A DNA stretch of 64,000 bases from JACRCT01 sp049841135 (GTDB lineage: Bacteria > Myxococcota > Myxococcia > Myxococcales > UBA5297), in NCBI GenBank assembly GCA_049841135.1, contig JASGHK010000008.1:1-64000 (forward strand), in the 5' to 3' direction. The notes under the pieces were generated by a model, which saw only the letters and a list, made by a program, of their open reading frames with translations, had not been told where the DNA came from and did no database searches. The position numbers and the translations under genes are program-made. Below are positions 17,664 to 26,168 of the stretch, in pieces. Position 1 is the stretch's first letter. The number at the start of each line of letters is the position of its first letter.

Positions 17664-18730
17664 TCGTCTCGCGTGCGCCAGTGCGGCTCTCCCTGGGCGG
17701 CGGCGGGACCGACCTGCCGGCCTACGCTGAGGCCCACGGCGGCTTCGTCCTCTCGGCCGCCATCGACAAGTACGTCTACGTGGTGGCCAACCCCCGCTTC
17801 CATCCGTCGATCCGCCTCTCGTACTCGAAGACGGAGACCGTCGATGCGGTCGAGCAAGTCGAGCATCGGCTCTTCCGCGAGGGCCTGCGCGCCGCGGGGA
17901 TCGACCGGGGCATCGAGCTGGTCTCCCTCGCCGACGTCCCGGCCAGCTGCGGGCTGGGCAGCTCGGGGGCGTTCGCCGTCGCCCTGGTCCAGGCCCTGCG
18001 CGCCTGGAGAGACGCCCCCTGCGACCCGCTCGGGCTGGCCGAGGAGGCCTGCCGCCTCGAGGACGGCGCCCATGGCGGGCCCACCGGCCGCCAAGACCCC
18101 TACGCGAGTGCCTGCGGCGGGCTCGTGTGCCTCCAGGTCGGGACTGCCGGATCGGTCCGCGTCGAGCCGCTGCACATCCCGGAGCCGGCCCTGCGAACCC
18201 TCGAGGCGAGCCTCCACCTCTTCTACACCGGGGTCGAGCGCTCGGCCGCCGAGGTGCTCGACGACCAGCAGGAGCGCGTCCGCGGCGGCGGCGCCCCTCT
18301 CTCGTCGATGCACAGGATCAAGCAGATCGGCCTGGAGACGCGCTCGGCGCTCGAGCTGGGCGAGGTGGACTCTCTCGGCGAGGCGTTCCACGCCCACTGG
18401 GAGCTCAAGCGCAGCACCTCGGAGCAGATCAGCAACCGCGCCTTCGACGAGCACTACGCCGCCGCACGGGCCGCCGGCGCGGTCGGGGGCAAGCTCGTCG
18501 GCGCGGGCGGCGGCGGGTTCTTCCTCTTCTACGCCCGAGAGCGCCGGGACGAGCTTCGCGCGGCGATGGTGCGCCGCGGGCTGCGGCCGATGCCCTTCCA
18601 CTTCGAGCCCGGCGGCGCGCGGATCGTCGCCGACCTGCGCCGGCGAGCCTCACCCCCTGACCCCCTCTCCGGCTTCGCGGAGAGGGGGAACCCGAACTTG
18701 GGACCCCGCGGAGACTGCCACCAGCGATGA
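17660..18730 (+). CDS. hddA: GHMP kinase, D-glycero-D-manno-heptose 7-phosphate kinase-like
   Basis: 356 residues from GTG 17660, overlapping the upstream stop (GTGA). Motifs: VRLSLGGGGTDLPAYAEAHG at the N-terminus (typical of heptose and fucose kinases), the ATP loop VPASCGLGSSGAFAVAL, and GGKLVGAGGGGFFLFYA near the C-terminus. It should phosphorylate the anomeric position of heptose 7-phosphate. The last 25 or so residues look like translated intergenic repeat (CCCCCTCTCC-type DNA) rather than kinase sequence. Confidence 0.85.
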   Translation: MIVSRAPVRLSLGGGGTDLPAYAEAHGGFVLSAAIDKYVYVVANPRFHPSIRLSYSKTETVDAVEQVEHRLFREGLRAAGIDRGIELVSLADVPASCGLGSSGAFAVALVQALRAWRDAPCDPLGLAEEACRLEDGAHGGPTGRQDPYASACGGLVCLQVGTAGSVRVEPLHIPEPALRTLEASLHLFYTGVERSAAEVLDDQQERVRGGGAPLSSMHRIKQIGLETRSALELGEVDSLGEAFHAHWELKRSTSEQISNRAFDEHYAAARAAGAVGGKLVGAGGGGFFLFYARERRDELRAAMVRRGLRPMPFHFEPGGARIVADLRRRASPPDPLSGFAERGNPNLGPRGDCHQR

Positions 18731-19345
18731 ACCCCTCTCAGCCATCGAGGGACTGGCCGTGCCCGGACGGGCGGCTGCGCGGCGCGGTCTTCTTCGACCG
18801 CGACCTGACGCTCATCGCGGCGGCGCCACCGGGCCTCGCCTCGCCTTCCGCACACGCCCCGGAGCACGTGCGGCTGCTACCGGGCGCGCTGGACGCGCTG
18901 CGGTCGGTGCATCGCGCGGGCCTGCTGGCGATCGTCGTGACGAACCAACCGGGCGCGGCCAAGGGCCAGTGCACCCGCGCCGCCATCGCCGCCACCTGCG
19001 ACCGCTTCCTCGAGGCTCTGCCGGCAGGGCGGCGCGCCCGTCGACCTGCTCCTGCGCTGCGAGCACCACCCGGTCGGCGGCCCTGGGGGCGACTCCACGC
19101 TCGTCCGGGAGTGCGAGTGCCGCAAGCCGCGCCCAGGCCTCATCCTGGAGGCGGCGACGCGCGCTCGGATCGACCTGGGCCGGGCGGCGCTCATCGGCGA
19201 CGACGAGCGCGACCTCGAGGCCGCCGCCGCGGCCGGCATCCCGGGCTACCGCCTCGGCCCGGGGCGGCTGACCCTCTCGCAGGCCGTGCGCCAGGCTCTG
19301 GCGAAGCTGGGCGTGGAGGGCTTGGCGGTGCCGGACCTGGACTGA
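18727..19345 (+). CDS. gmhB: GmhB-type D,D-heptose 1,7-bisphosphate phosphatase (frameshifted)
   Basis: 205 residues after removing one base near 19022. Start ATG 18727 overlaps the kinase stop. HAD motifs: FFDRDLTL, VVTNQPGAAKG, CRKPRPGLI and IGDDERDLEAAAAAGI. The paired CEHHP and CECRKP segments form the zinc loop characteristic of GmhB. It removes the 7-phosphate from heptose 1,7-bisphosphate, the step before nucleotide activation. At the shift the N-part ends CDRFLEAL and the C-part resumes RQGGAPVDLLLRCEHHP. Confidence 0.85.
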
Positions 19346-19452
19346 GGCGCATCGGAGCGGCGTTTGGGCCGCGAGCCGCTGGTCCAGCCTCTGCGCCTGG
19401 TTGATGATGGCCCAGGCCAAGTGGCATGGACCCGCCAACCCGAGGAGGCCTG

Positions 19453-20124
19453 ATGGGCTTTGCTCGCCAGTACCTGGAAGAGGCTTCCCGCGCCCTCGAC
19501 GCGCTGGACGACGGGGCCATCGACGCGCTGGCGGCGCTCATCGCGGAGGTGCGCGACCGAGGCGGCCGCCTCTTCGTGGTCGGGGTCGGAGGCGGCGCGG
19601 CGCACGCGGCACACGCCGTCGCGGACTTCCGCACGCTCGCCGGCATCGAGGCCTACGCGCCGACCGACAACGCGCCCGAGCTGACCGCGCGCATCAACGA
19701 CGGCGGCTGGGCTGGCAGCTTCGCCGCGTGGCTCCGGGGCAGCCGGCTGGGGCGGAAGGACCTCGTGCTGGTGCTCTCGGTGGGCGGCGGCGACCGCGCC
19801 CGCCAGGTGAGCCCGAACGTCGTCGAGGCGCTCGCGCTCGCGCGTAAGGTGGGCGCGCGGATCGCGGGGATCGTCGGCCGCGACGGCGGCTACACCGCCC
19901 GCGTCGCCGACGCCTGTGTGGTGGTGCCCACGGTCCACCCGGACCGAGTCACCGCGCACACCGAGGGGCTGCAGTCGGTGGTGCTGCACCTGCTGGTGTC
20001 GCATCCGCGCCTGAACGTCGCCACACCGCGGTGGGAGTCTTTGACACGCGACTTCGTCGGCCGCTCCGGTTCCCCTCGGACGAAGTCTCTGGCGGCGCGC
20101 GCCAAACGGGCGGGTCGTCGCTAG
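19453..20124 (+). CDS. gmhA: SIS-domain sugar isomerase, GmhA-like
   Basis: 223 residues from ATG 19453, which has GAGGAGG at 19440-19446. One SIS domain: GGRLFVVGVGGGAAHAAHAV matches the GmhA phosphate loop, followed by LTARINDGGWAGSF and the second loop DLVLVLSVGGGDRARQV. It probably converts sedoheptulose 7-phosphate to D-glycero-D-manno-heptose 7-phosphate, the first step of the pathway whose other three steps are encoded directly upstream. The usual GNGGSA loop reads GVGGGA here, so the exact substrate is less sure. Confidence 0.75.
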   Translation: MGFARQYLEEASRALDALDDGAIDALAALIAEVRDRGGRLFVVGVGGGAAHAAHAVADFRTLAGIEAYAPTDNAPELTARINDGGWAGSFAAWLRGSRLGRKDLVLVLSVGGGDRARQVSPNVVEALALARKVGARIAGIVGRDGGYTARVADACVVVPTVHPDRVTAHTEGLQSVVLHLLVSHPRLNVATPRWESLTRDFVGRSGSPRTKSLAARAKRAGRR

Positions 20125-20145
20125 CCACGAGCCCTTACTGCCAGC

Positions 20146-20538
20146 TCACTTCCCCTTCTTCGCCTTGACCGCCAGTAGCTGATCGAGCGCGGCCTTGTCG
20201 GAGTCGGTGTGCCCGTCCGGACTGTTGGCGGCGCCGGCGGTGACCGGGCCGGGCGCACCCGCCGCGGCGACGATTTCCGCGGAGGTCGCTGCGTTGGGCG
20301 TCGGGATCGGAGCCCCTGCGGCCGGGGTCGCGCTCGCCTTGCCGCGCGGCGCGGCGCGGGCCAGCGCCTTGGTGGGCGCAGGACGCTTCGGGGTCGCGGA
20401 CGGTATGACTGGACCGGTCTGGTAGAGCGCAGCGATCCGCTCGGCGATGGTGTGCCCGCCGATGGGCACGGTCCCGATGACCACGCCCACGACCACCGCC
20501 ACGCACGAGTAGAAGAGGAACTTGAGCAACCCGAACAT
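20146..20538 (-). CDS. Small single-pass membrane protein
   Basis: 130 residues. ATG 20538 begins MFGLLKFLFYSCVAVVVGVV, a membrane anchor, followed by an Ala/Pro-rich, presumably periplasmic tail. AGGAGG lies nine bases upstream. No domain recognised. It converges with gmhA and is divergent from the lipoprotein at 20902. Confidence 0.6.
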   Translation of the reverse strand: MFGLLKFLFYSCVAVVVGVVIGTVPIGGHTIAERIAALYQTGPVIPSATPKRPAPTKALARAAPRGKASATPAAGAPIPTPNAATSAEIVAAAGAPGPVTAGAANSPDGHTDSDKAALDQLLAVKAKKGK

Positions 20539-20901
20539 TCGACCTTTCCTCCTGCGCCCATGGGTAGCATGCAGACCTACATGGGTCGAATTTCTGGCCG
20601 CTTCTGGGGCCAAGACCTCGGAATGACGGGAGTTCCGCCAAGCGTCCCGAGCATCTCATTCGGCGCTCCGGATTCGTCCAGTGGGCGGGCTGCTTCGCGC
20701 TGCCAGGGCTGGGCCGGCCGGATGGACGGCGATCCGCGAGCAAGGCTGCTGCGCGCTCACGGTGGTGCGCTCGGGCCGCTGTGTGCTGTCGGTGCTGAGA
20801 CCGGCGTCGATATCGGCGCGCCCGACGAAAGGTGAAAGGCGTGCCACCCGAGGGCGGCTCGGGCACAATGTCGTCCTTTCTGGCTGTCGCTGGAGGCTCC
20901 C
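20539..20901. other. 363-bp divergent intergenic region
   Basis: It separates the membrane protein (minus) from the lipoprotein gene (plus). No convincing coding sequence. A hairpin (20847-20852 with 20858-20863, extended by GTG/CAC) lies about 40 bp before the plus-strand start. I found no clear sigma70 boxes. Confidence 0.4.
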
Positions 20902-21912
20902 ATGCGCCGTCTGCTCTCTGTCGTCGTCCTCGTCGCGGGGCTTGCCGCTGCGCTGGCAGGTTGCCCCGAGCAGAACGTGGACCCGGCCAAGTACCCCGAC
21001 GCGTGGTGGCTCCCGGGTGCGGACGCGAGCGTGCCTGACGGCTCGGCGGCGCCGACCGACGCGGCGACGTGGATCGCCGTGCCGCCGCCCAGCGGCGCCG
21101 CCAGCTACAAGCTCCGCGCAATCGCGGCGACCGCCGGCGCCATGCTCGCCGTGGGCGACCAGGGCACCGTCTTCTCCTACGACCCGGTGACGACGGCATG
21201 GACGAACCTGACCTCCACCGTCTCGGCAAACCTGACGGCCGTCGCCAGCGTCTCGACCACCGACTTCTGGATCGCCGGGGACGCCAAGACCGTGCTGCAC
21301 TACGACGGGTCGGGCTTCACCGCCCAGGTGCTCCCCGGCGCGACCAGCCCCGACTTCAAGGCCATCGCCGCCTCGCCGACCGAGGTCTGGGTCGCGGGGG
21401 CGGGCAACGCTCGCTTCAAGTACGACCGGGCGACGACGACCTGGACCGACGAGAGCCCCACCTCGAGCTCGGCCGACACGATCACCGGCCTGTGGTTCAG
21501 CGGCACGAAGTTCTGGCAGGTCGACACCTCCGGCGCGGTGTACAGCCTGGGGACCACGGGCTGGACGCTGGAGACCACGCTGCCCAGCTCCAAGCTCAAC
21601 GCCATCTGGGGCTTCTCCGACGACGACTTCTGGCTCGTGGGCAGCCAGGTCGTCTGGCACTACACGCAGCAGGCGACCTACACGAAAGTGCCCCCCACCG
21701 ACTCGGCCGTCTGGAGCTCGGTCTGGGGCAGCGGCCCCACCTCGGTCTTCGTCGGCTCGAAGGAGCAGGGCCTGCTCAAGTGGAACGGCCTCGCCTGGGA
21801 GCGCTGCGCCGGCTTCAGCCTCGCCGGCCGCGACCTGTACGGCATCGGCGGGTCGGCGCTGGTCGGGACCTGGTCGGTCGGCGACAGCATCCTTCAGCGG
21901 CTCCAGCCCTGA
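20902..21912 (+). CDS. Lipoprotein with beta-propeller-like repeats
   Basis: 336 residues. Signal MRRLLSVVVLVAGLAAALAG with Cys at the lipobox (AGC). The mature part has repeated blades of the type FWIAGDAKTVLHYDGSGF, EVWVAGAGNARFKYDRATTTW and FVGSKEQGLLKWNGLAWERC, common in myxobacterial photosystem-stability/Kelch-like lipoproteins. Probably surface exposed; ligand unknown. The next gene begins 21 bp downstream. Confidence 0.8.
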   Translation: MRRLLSVVVLVAGLAAALAGCPEQNVDPAKYPDAWWLPGADASVPDGSAAPTDAATWIAVPPPSGAASYKLRAIAATAGAMLAVGDQGTVFSYDPVTTAWTNLTSTVSANLTAVASVSTTDFWIAGDAKTVLHYDGSGFTAQVLPGATSPDFKAIAASPTEVWVAGAGNARFKYDRATTTWTDESPTSSSADTITGLWFSGTKFWQVDTSGAVYSLGTTGWTLETTLPSSKLNAIWGFSDDDFWLVGSQVVWHYTQQATYTKVPPTDSAVWSSVWGSGPTSVFVGSKEQGLLKWNGLAWERCAGFSLAGRDLYGIGGSALVGTWSVGDSILQRLQP

Positions 21913-21933
21913 CCCTCACCTTGGGAGCTCATC

Positions 21934-22992
21934 GTGTCGCTCGGTGACGAGCTGGTCCTTCGCGCGCGCGCCGAGGCCGAACAGCTGCAGGCGGTCATCT
22001 CGCCTGCGGGACTGGAGTCGCTGCGCGCCGAGGCGATGCAGCTCTTCGAGCAGCTGCCCGAGCCTCCCGCCTACCGCAAGGCCAACGACCCCGCGCGGGA
22101 GAAGGCGTCCCAGCTCGCCCCCAAGGCCACCGAGCTGCTCTCCCGGCTGCTCGCGGCGCGCAAGGCCGTGCCCGCCGACGCGCGGCTGCCGTCCCTCGAG
22201 CGCGCGGTCGAGGCGCACGTCCGGGCGCTCGCCGCCATCTCGGCCGGCGAGATCACGCTCGGCGACCAGCTGGCGCACGAGGCCTGGGACGCGGCGCGGG
22301 CGGCGACCAGCAGCGGCTCGTTCTTCCAGCTGCAGGGCAACGAGGCCCCGGCCGCCATCTACGACCGCGTGACGCGCACCTCGCGCTACGACCCGCGCCC
22401 CGAGCCGATGCTGACGGTGCAGCTGTTCTGCGCCAACGAGGACTGCCGCAAGCCCGCCGCCTACTCGGTCGCGCCGCGCTACGCCACGCACCGCTTCACC
22501 TGCTCGGTCTGCCGCAAGCCCTTCACCGGCCACTTCGCCGAGCTGCGGCAAGCGGAGTCCAAGAGCACAGGCAAGGCGACGCACTACACCCTGCACGTCG
22601 AGCAGGTGGGCGGCGGCGAGAGCACGCTGGAGTTCGACGACACCTCGGGCGGCGAGCTGGCGGTCGCCCCGCGCGACCTCGTCGTCCTGCTCTACTCGGG
22701 GACCGGCTCGCTGGCCGCGGTCGAGAACCTCACCACCGGGCACGTGCTGTGGATCCTGCCCAAGGGGCCCTGCTTCCTGGCGACGGCGGTCTACGGCGAG
22801 GACGCGCCGGAGCTGGACGACTTCCGGGCCTTCCGCGACCGCGTGCTGCTCCCAAGCCTCTACGGGCGCGCCTTCGTGGCCGCGTACTACCGGGTCGGGC
22901 CGATCGTCGCCCCGGTGGTCGGACGGCGGCCCCTCTTGAGGCGCGCCACCCGCCTGGGGCTGGAGTCGATCCGCCGCAGGATCCAATCCTGA
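21934..22992 (+). CDS. Protein with zinc-ribbon-like centre and CFI-box C-terminal domain
   Basis: 352 residues from GTG 21934. The N-terminal 120 residues are helical and Ala-rich. A four-Cys region follows (FCANEDCRKPA and FTCSVCRKPF), spaced like a zinc ribbon. The C-terminus has GPCFLATAVYGEDAPELDDF, then LRRFRD-type spacing and YYRVGPIVAPVVG, the hallmarks of the CFI-box-CTERM domain found at protein C-termini in many bacteria. The domain's function is not established. It lies between the propeller lipoprotein and a thioredoxin gene, probably one transcript. Confidence 0.8.
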   Translation: MSLGDELVLRARAEAEQLQAVISPAGLESLRAEAMQLFEQLPEPPAYRKANDPAREKASQLAPKATELLSRLLAARKAVPADARLPSLERAVEAHVRALAAISAGEITLGDQLAHEAWDAARAATSSGSFFQLQGNEAPAAIYDRVTRTSRYDPRPEPMLTVQLFCANEDCRKPAAYSVAPRYATHRFTCSVCRKPFTGHFAELRQAESKSTGKATHYTLHVEQVGGGESTLEFDDTSGGELAVAPRDLVVLLYSGTGSLAAVENLTTGHVLWILPKGPCFLATAVYGEDAPELDDFRAFRDRVLLPSLYGRAFVAAYYRVGPIVAPVVGRRPLLRRATRLGLESIRRRIQS

Positions 22993-23035
22993 CTCCAACG
23001 GGAGCCCGCCGGCTCTCACCTGTCTGGAGGATCAC

Positions 23036-23579
23036 GTGCAGGTCTCCGACAGAGTCTGGCGCAGCGTCCTCTATGTCGCCGCCGCGGTGGCCCTCGGCTT
23101 CGGCATGGTGGAGGCCATCAACGAGGCCAAGCTCGGCACCGCGCTGTCGGCCGGGACGCCGCCGCCCGCGTTCAGCGCCCTGCGCGCCGACGACGGCAGG
23201 CCGTTCGCGCTCACCGAGCTCAAGGGCAAGGTCACCGTCCTCTCCTTCTGGGCCAGCTGGTGCGGCCCCTGCCGGCGCGAGCTGCCGGTGCTGCAGAAGC
23301 TCGAGGCGCAGTACCGCGACCAGGGCCTGGCGCTGGTGACGGTGAACGTCGACGAGCCGGGCTCGCGTGAGGACGCGGCGGCCTTCCTCAGGGAGCTCGG
23401 CCGGCCCCCGCCGCTGGTGGTCTTCCCGAGCGAGAACACGCAGGCCGACTGGCGCGCCGGCACCCTGCCGACGCTCTACGTGCTCGGGCGCGACGGGCAG
23501 ATCCTGCTCGGGCACAGCGGGGCGTTGCCGGAGGACGCGCTGCGCCGGGAGATTCGAGGCGGCGCTCAAGGCTCTCTGA
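23036..23579 (+). CDS. TlpA/ResA-like membrane-anchored thioredoxin (frameshift at C-terminus)
   Basis: 180 residues after removing one inserted T near 23554 (GAGATTCGAG to GAGATCGAG), so the protein ends LRREIEAALKAL. One N-terminal membrane anchor (VLYVAAAVALGFGMV), then a thioredoxin fold with active site SFWASWCGPCRRELPVLQKL (Cys 76 and 79) and cis-Pro segment GTLPTLYVLGRDG. It should reduce or exchange disulfides in the periplasm, useful in a genome with many Cys-rich exported proteins. GGAGG precedes GTG 23036. Without the correction the frame runs into the antisense gene. Confidence 0.85.
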
Positions 23580-24045
23580 GCTTGGCGCGGATCAGCTCGA
23601 GCTCGCGCAGGGCCTCGCGGTCCTTCTCGCGGTTGAGCGCTCGCTTGGCGTCGATGAGGGCGTCGAGCGAGATGACCCGCAACGTCCTGTCCCACATCGG
23701 AAACTCGACGCTGCGAGCCTTGACCGCCTCGAAGGCGCCGATGCCGGCGATCTCCTTCAGGACGTCCAGCTCTCCAAGATCGGTCTCCAGGTAGAGGTTC
23801 CGGTATTGCGCCAGGGTCTGCGCCGACTCGGGCAGCGCCAGCCTCTGGGGCCCGTTGAACCGCGGATTCAGGCCTCGCAGTGCGTTCACCAGCCGGGCCA
23901 GGTTCGACTCGTCGAACGCCGCGCAGACGTCGAGGTCTCGGGTCATCCGCGAGGCACCGTGGGCGACGCCGGCAAACCCGCCAATGAGGACGAAGTCGAA
24001 CTTCGCGTCGACGAGTCTACGGACGAGTTGCGCCAGGTCGCGCAT
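23566..24045 (-). CDS. Nucleotidyltransferase-fold protein, possible TA toxin-type component
   Basis: 159 residues from ATG 24045, which has GGAGG eight bases upstream. FVLIGGFAGVAHGASRMTRD with LDV supplies the GG...DxD core of the DNA polymerase beta-type nucleotidyltransferase fold seen in AbiEii/MNT-like proteins. It overlaps the end of a 69-codon gene by 29 bp, which is itself coupled to a phosphatase gene. Pairing of a small protein with this fold is common in toxin-antitoxin modules, but no HEPN partner is present. Confidence 0.7.
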   Translation of the reverse strand: MRDLAQLVRRLVDAKFDFVLIGGFAGVAHGASRMTRDLDVCAAFDESNLARLVNALRGLNPRFNGPQRLALPESAQTLAQYRNLYLETDLGELDVLKEIAGIGAFEAVKARSVEFPMWDRTLRVISLDALIDAKRALNREKDREALRELELIRAKLREP

Positions 24046-24226
24046 TGCGTGCCTCCAGTGCTTCACGCATCTCGAGGGCCAACTTCGCGGCGTCTTCGTG
24101 CGCCCTCACTCGCTCATCGGGCGTCATGCGCAGCGATGCCTCCAGCAGCCGCAGGTCATACCCGGCTTCCACGTACTCGCGCTCCAGGCGCTCGCGTTCG
24201 CTCTCGGTCGCCATCTCGCGCTTCAT
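24017..24226 (-). CDS. Small 69-residue protein paired with the nucleotidyltransferase gene
   Basis: Begins at ATG 24226, whose A is the last base of the upstream phosphatase stop (TAATG), and overlaps the next gene by 29 bp. The product is highly charged and helical (LEREYVEAGYDLRLLEASLR, MTPDERVRAHEDAAKLAL). The arrangement makes it a tight translational partner of the nucleotidyltransferase, possibly its antitoxin. No family is recognised with certainty. Confidence 0.65.
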   Translation of the reverse strand: MKREMATESERERLEREYVEAGYDLRLLEASLRMTPDERVRAHEDAAKLALEMREALEARNARPGATRP

Positions 24227-24871
24227 TATAGGAGCCGGGCGCGACGGCACGCCTCCGGCAGCTCGTCCACCCGCTCGGCGAACACCTTCGCTCCCGCCGC
24301 CCCGAGCGTCTCGCGCGTGCCCATTCCCCAGAGCACGCCCACGAAGGCGTAGCCGGCGTTCACCGCCGTCTGCGCGTCGACCACGCTGTCGCCCACGAAG
24401 ACGACGCGCTCGACCTCGGGCAGCCTGGTGAGTGCAAGCCGGCACGCTTCCGGGTCCGGCTTGCGGCTGGGCACGTCCCCTCCGCCAACGACCACCGGGA
24501 AGAGCGACGAGAGGCTGAGCGCCTCGACGAGCTTGCGTGCCGCCGGTCCGGGCTTGTTGGTGACCACCGCTCGCGCCCCCGAGAGCTGCGCGAGCGCCTC
24601 GACGATGCCCGGGTACGGCCGGGTGGTGTCCAGGCAGTGGGCCGCGTAGTGCTCGCGCCAGATCTCCATCGCCTTCGGGAGGAGCCTCGACGTGCTCCGG
24701 CCCGAGCGTGCGCTCGAGGAGCCGCTGCGCGCCCTCGCCGACGTACCCGAAGATTTGCTGCTCCGGAAGCTTGGAGAGCCCCAGGGCCGAGCGGGCGTGG
24801 TTCGCGCTGCGGGCGATGTCCACGAAGCTGTCGATGAGCGTGCCGTCGAGGTCGAAGAGGTAAGCGTCCAT
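24226..24871 (-). CDS. HAD phosphatase, phosphoglycolate phosphatase-like (frameshifted)
   Basis: 214 residues after removing one base near 24690. HAD motifs in order: MDAYLFDLDGTLIDSFVDIA, VVTNKPGPAARKLVEAL, RKPDPEA and VVFVGDSVVDAQTAVNAG. Most similar to Gph, which hydrolyses 2-phosphoglycolate; other small phosphates are possible. N-part ends LGPEHVEA and C-part resumes PKAMEIWREHYAAHCLD. It is divergent from the nucleotidyltransferase at 24921, with 49 bp between. Confidence 0.85.
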
Positions 24872-24920
24872 GGCAGGCGGCCTTTCTACCAGATGCGCCG
24901 ATGCTATCGTTCGCTCCGCC

Positions 24921-26135
24921 ATGGACAACCTGGACAACCGCCTGCGCCCCGGCGCTCTCTGCCTGCGCAAGAACGACCCCGCCACGAGCCTGCTGCTGGT
25001 CGAGCTGGACGGGCCCCACTCCCTCGTCGCCCGACTGGCGCCCGACTTGGAGCCCCTGCGAGTCGACGCCTCGGAGCTCGAGGTGGTGGGCGAGGACGCG
25101 GCCGCGCTGCGCGTCGTTCAGCTGCGCTGGCGCACGCAGAGGGCCGCGCTCAAGGCCCCGCCGGGCAAGCCGGTGCGCACCGCGATGGTCCTGTGCGCCG
25201 GCCTGGGGACACGCCTGCGGCCGCTCACCAACGTCTACCCCAAGCCCGCCCTGCCCTTCTTCTCCGGTCCGCTCGTCCGCTACTCCTTCGCGCTGCTCAA
25301 GGGCGCCGGGGTCGAGCGCGTGGTCATCAACACCCACCACCTGCCCCAGGTGATGGAGGCGACCGCCGCGCGCGAAGCCCAGCGGCTTGGGCTGGAGCTC
25401 GCCGTCTCCCACGAGCCGATCATTCAGGGCACCGGCGGCGGCGTGCGCGACGCGCGCAAGCTCCTGGGCGACGAGCCCTTCATCCTCCTCAACGGCGACG
25501 CCTTCATGTCGCTGGATCTCCGGTCGCTCGTTGGCGCGCACCAGTCGCGTGGCGACGCGGTCACGATGGCGGTGGTCCCCATGCCGCCGACCGAGAAGTT
25601 CCCCGCGGTCGGGGCGACGCCCGAGGGCGAGGTCCAGCGCATCGGCGAGATCGGCGACCCGAAGCTCAAGCTCGCGCCCTGGCACTTCGTCGGCGTGCAC
25701 GTCCTCGAGCCCTCGGTCTTCGACTTCATCCCAGCCAACGACGAGCAGGACATCCGCCCGGTCTACCTGGCGATGGCGAAGGCCGGGCTGAAGGTCCGCG
25801 TGTGCCCGGTGGCCCTCGGTGCCTGGGCGGACCTGGGCACCCCGTCGCGCTACCTCGCGGCGTGCGAGGAGGTGTTGACCGGCCTGTGCGAGCTCTCGGC
25901 GCTGGGCGCCTCCAAGCCGGTCGAGCCCAACGCGCCGCGCCGGTTCTGGGCCCACCCGCAGGCCCGGCTCGAAAGCGCGACGCTGGACCGCAGCGCCGTC
26001 TGCGAAGGCGCGCACGTGCGCAACGTCTCGCTGACCCGATCGGCCGTGCTGCCCGGGACCCGGCTCGAAGGACCGGCGGCGCTGCACGACGTCATCGTCA
26101 GCGGCGAGCTGCGACTTGAAGGCGCCCGAGGGTAG
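24921..26135 (+). CDS. Sugar-1-phosphate nucleotidyltransferase (MurU/ManC-like)
   Basis: 404 residues. The first 75 residues are an unassigned extension. The catalytic domain begins RTAMVLCAGLGTRLRPLTNV with YPKPALPF (nucleotide loop and Lys), then IIQGTGGGVRDARKL and ILLNGDAFMSLDL (metal-binding Asp). The C-terminal 70 residues (ARLESATLDRSAVCEGAHVR) look like left-handed beta-helix turns. It likely forms a nucleotide sugar for cell wall or polysaccharide; GTGGG and the compact domain suit MurU or mannose-1-phosphate guanylyltransferases. A second enzyme of this class lies at 16950. Confidence 0.8.
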   Translation: MDNLDNRLRPGALCLRKNDPATSLLLVELDGPHSLVARLAPDLEPLRVDASELEVVGEDAAALRVVQLRWRTQRAALKAPPGKPVRTAMVLCAGLGTRLRPLTNVYPKPALPFFSGPLVRYSFALLKGAGVERVVINTHHLPQVMEATAAREAQRLGLELAVSHEPIIQGTGGGVRDARKLLGDEPFILLNGDAFMSLDLRSLVGAHQSRGDAVTMAVVPMPPTEKFPAVGATPEGEVQRIGEIGDPKLKLAPWHFVGVHVLEPSVFDFIPANDEQDIRPVYLAMAKAGLKVRVCPVALGAWADLGTPSRYLAACEEVLTGLCELSALGASKPVEPNAPRRFWAHPQARLESATLDRSAVCEGAHVRNVSLTRSAVLPGTRLEGPAALHDVIVSGELRLEGARG

Positions 26136-26168
26136 GTCTCGGCTGCCCGCGCGGTTACAGTCGAGCCC

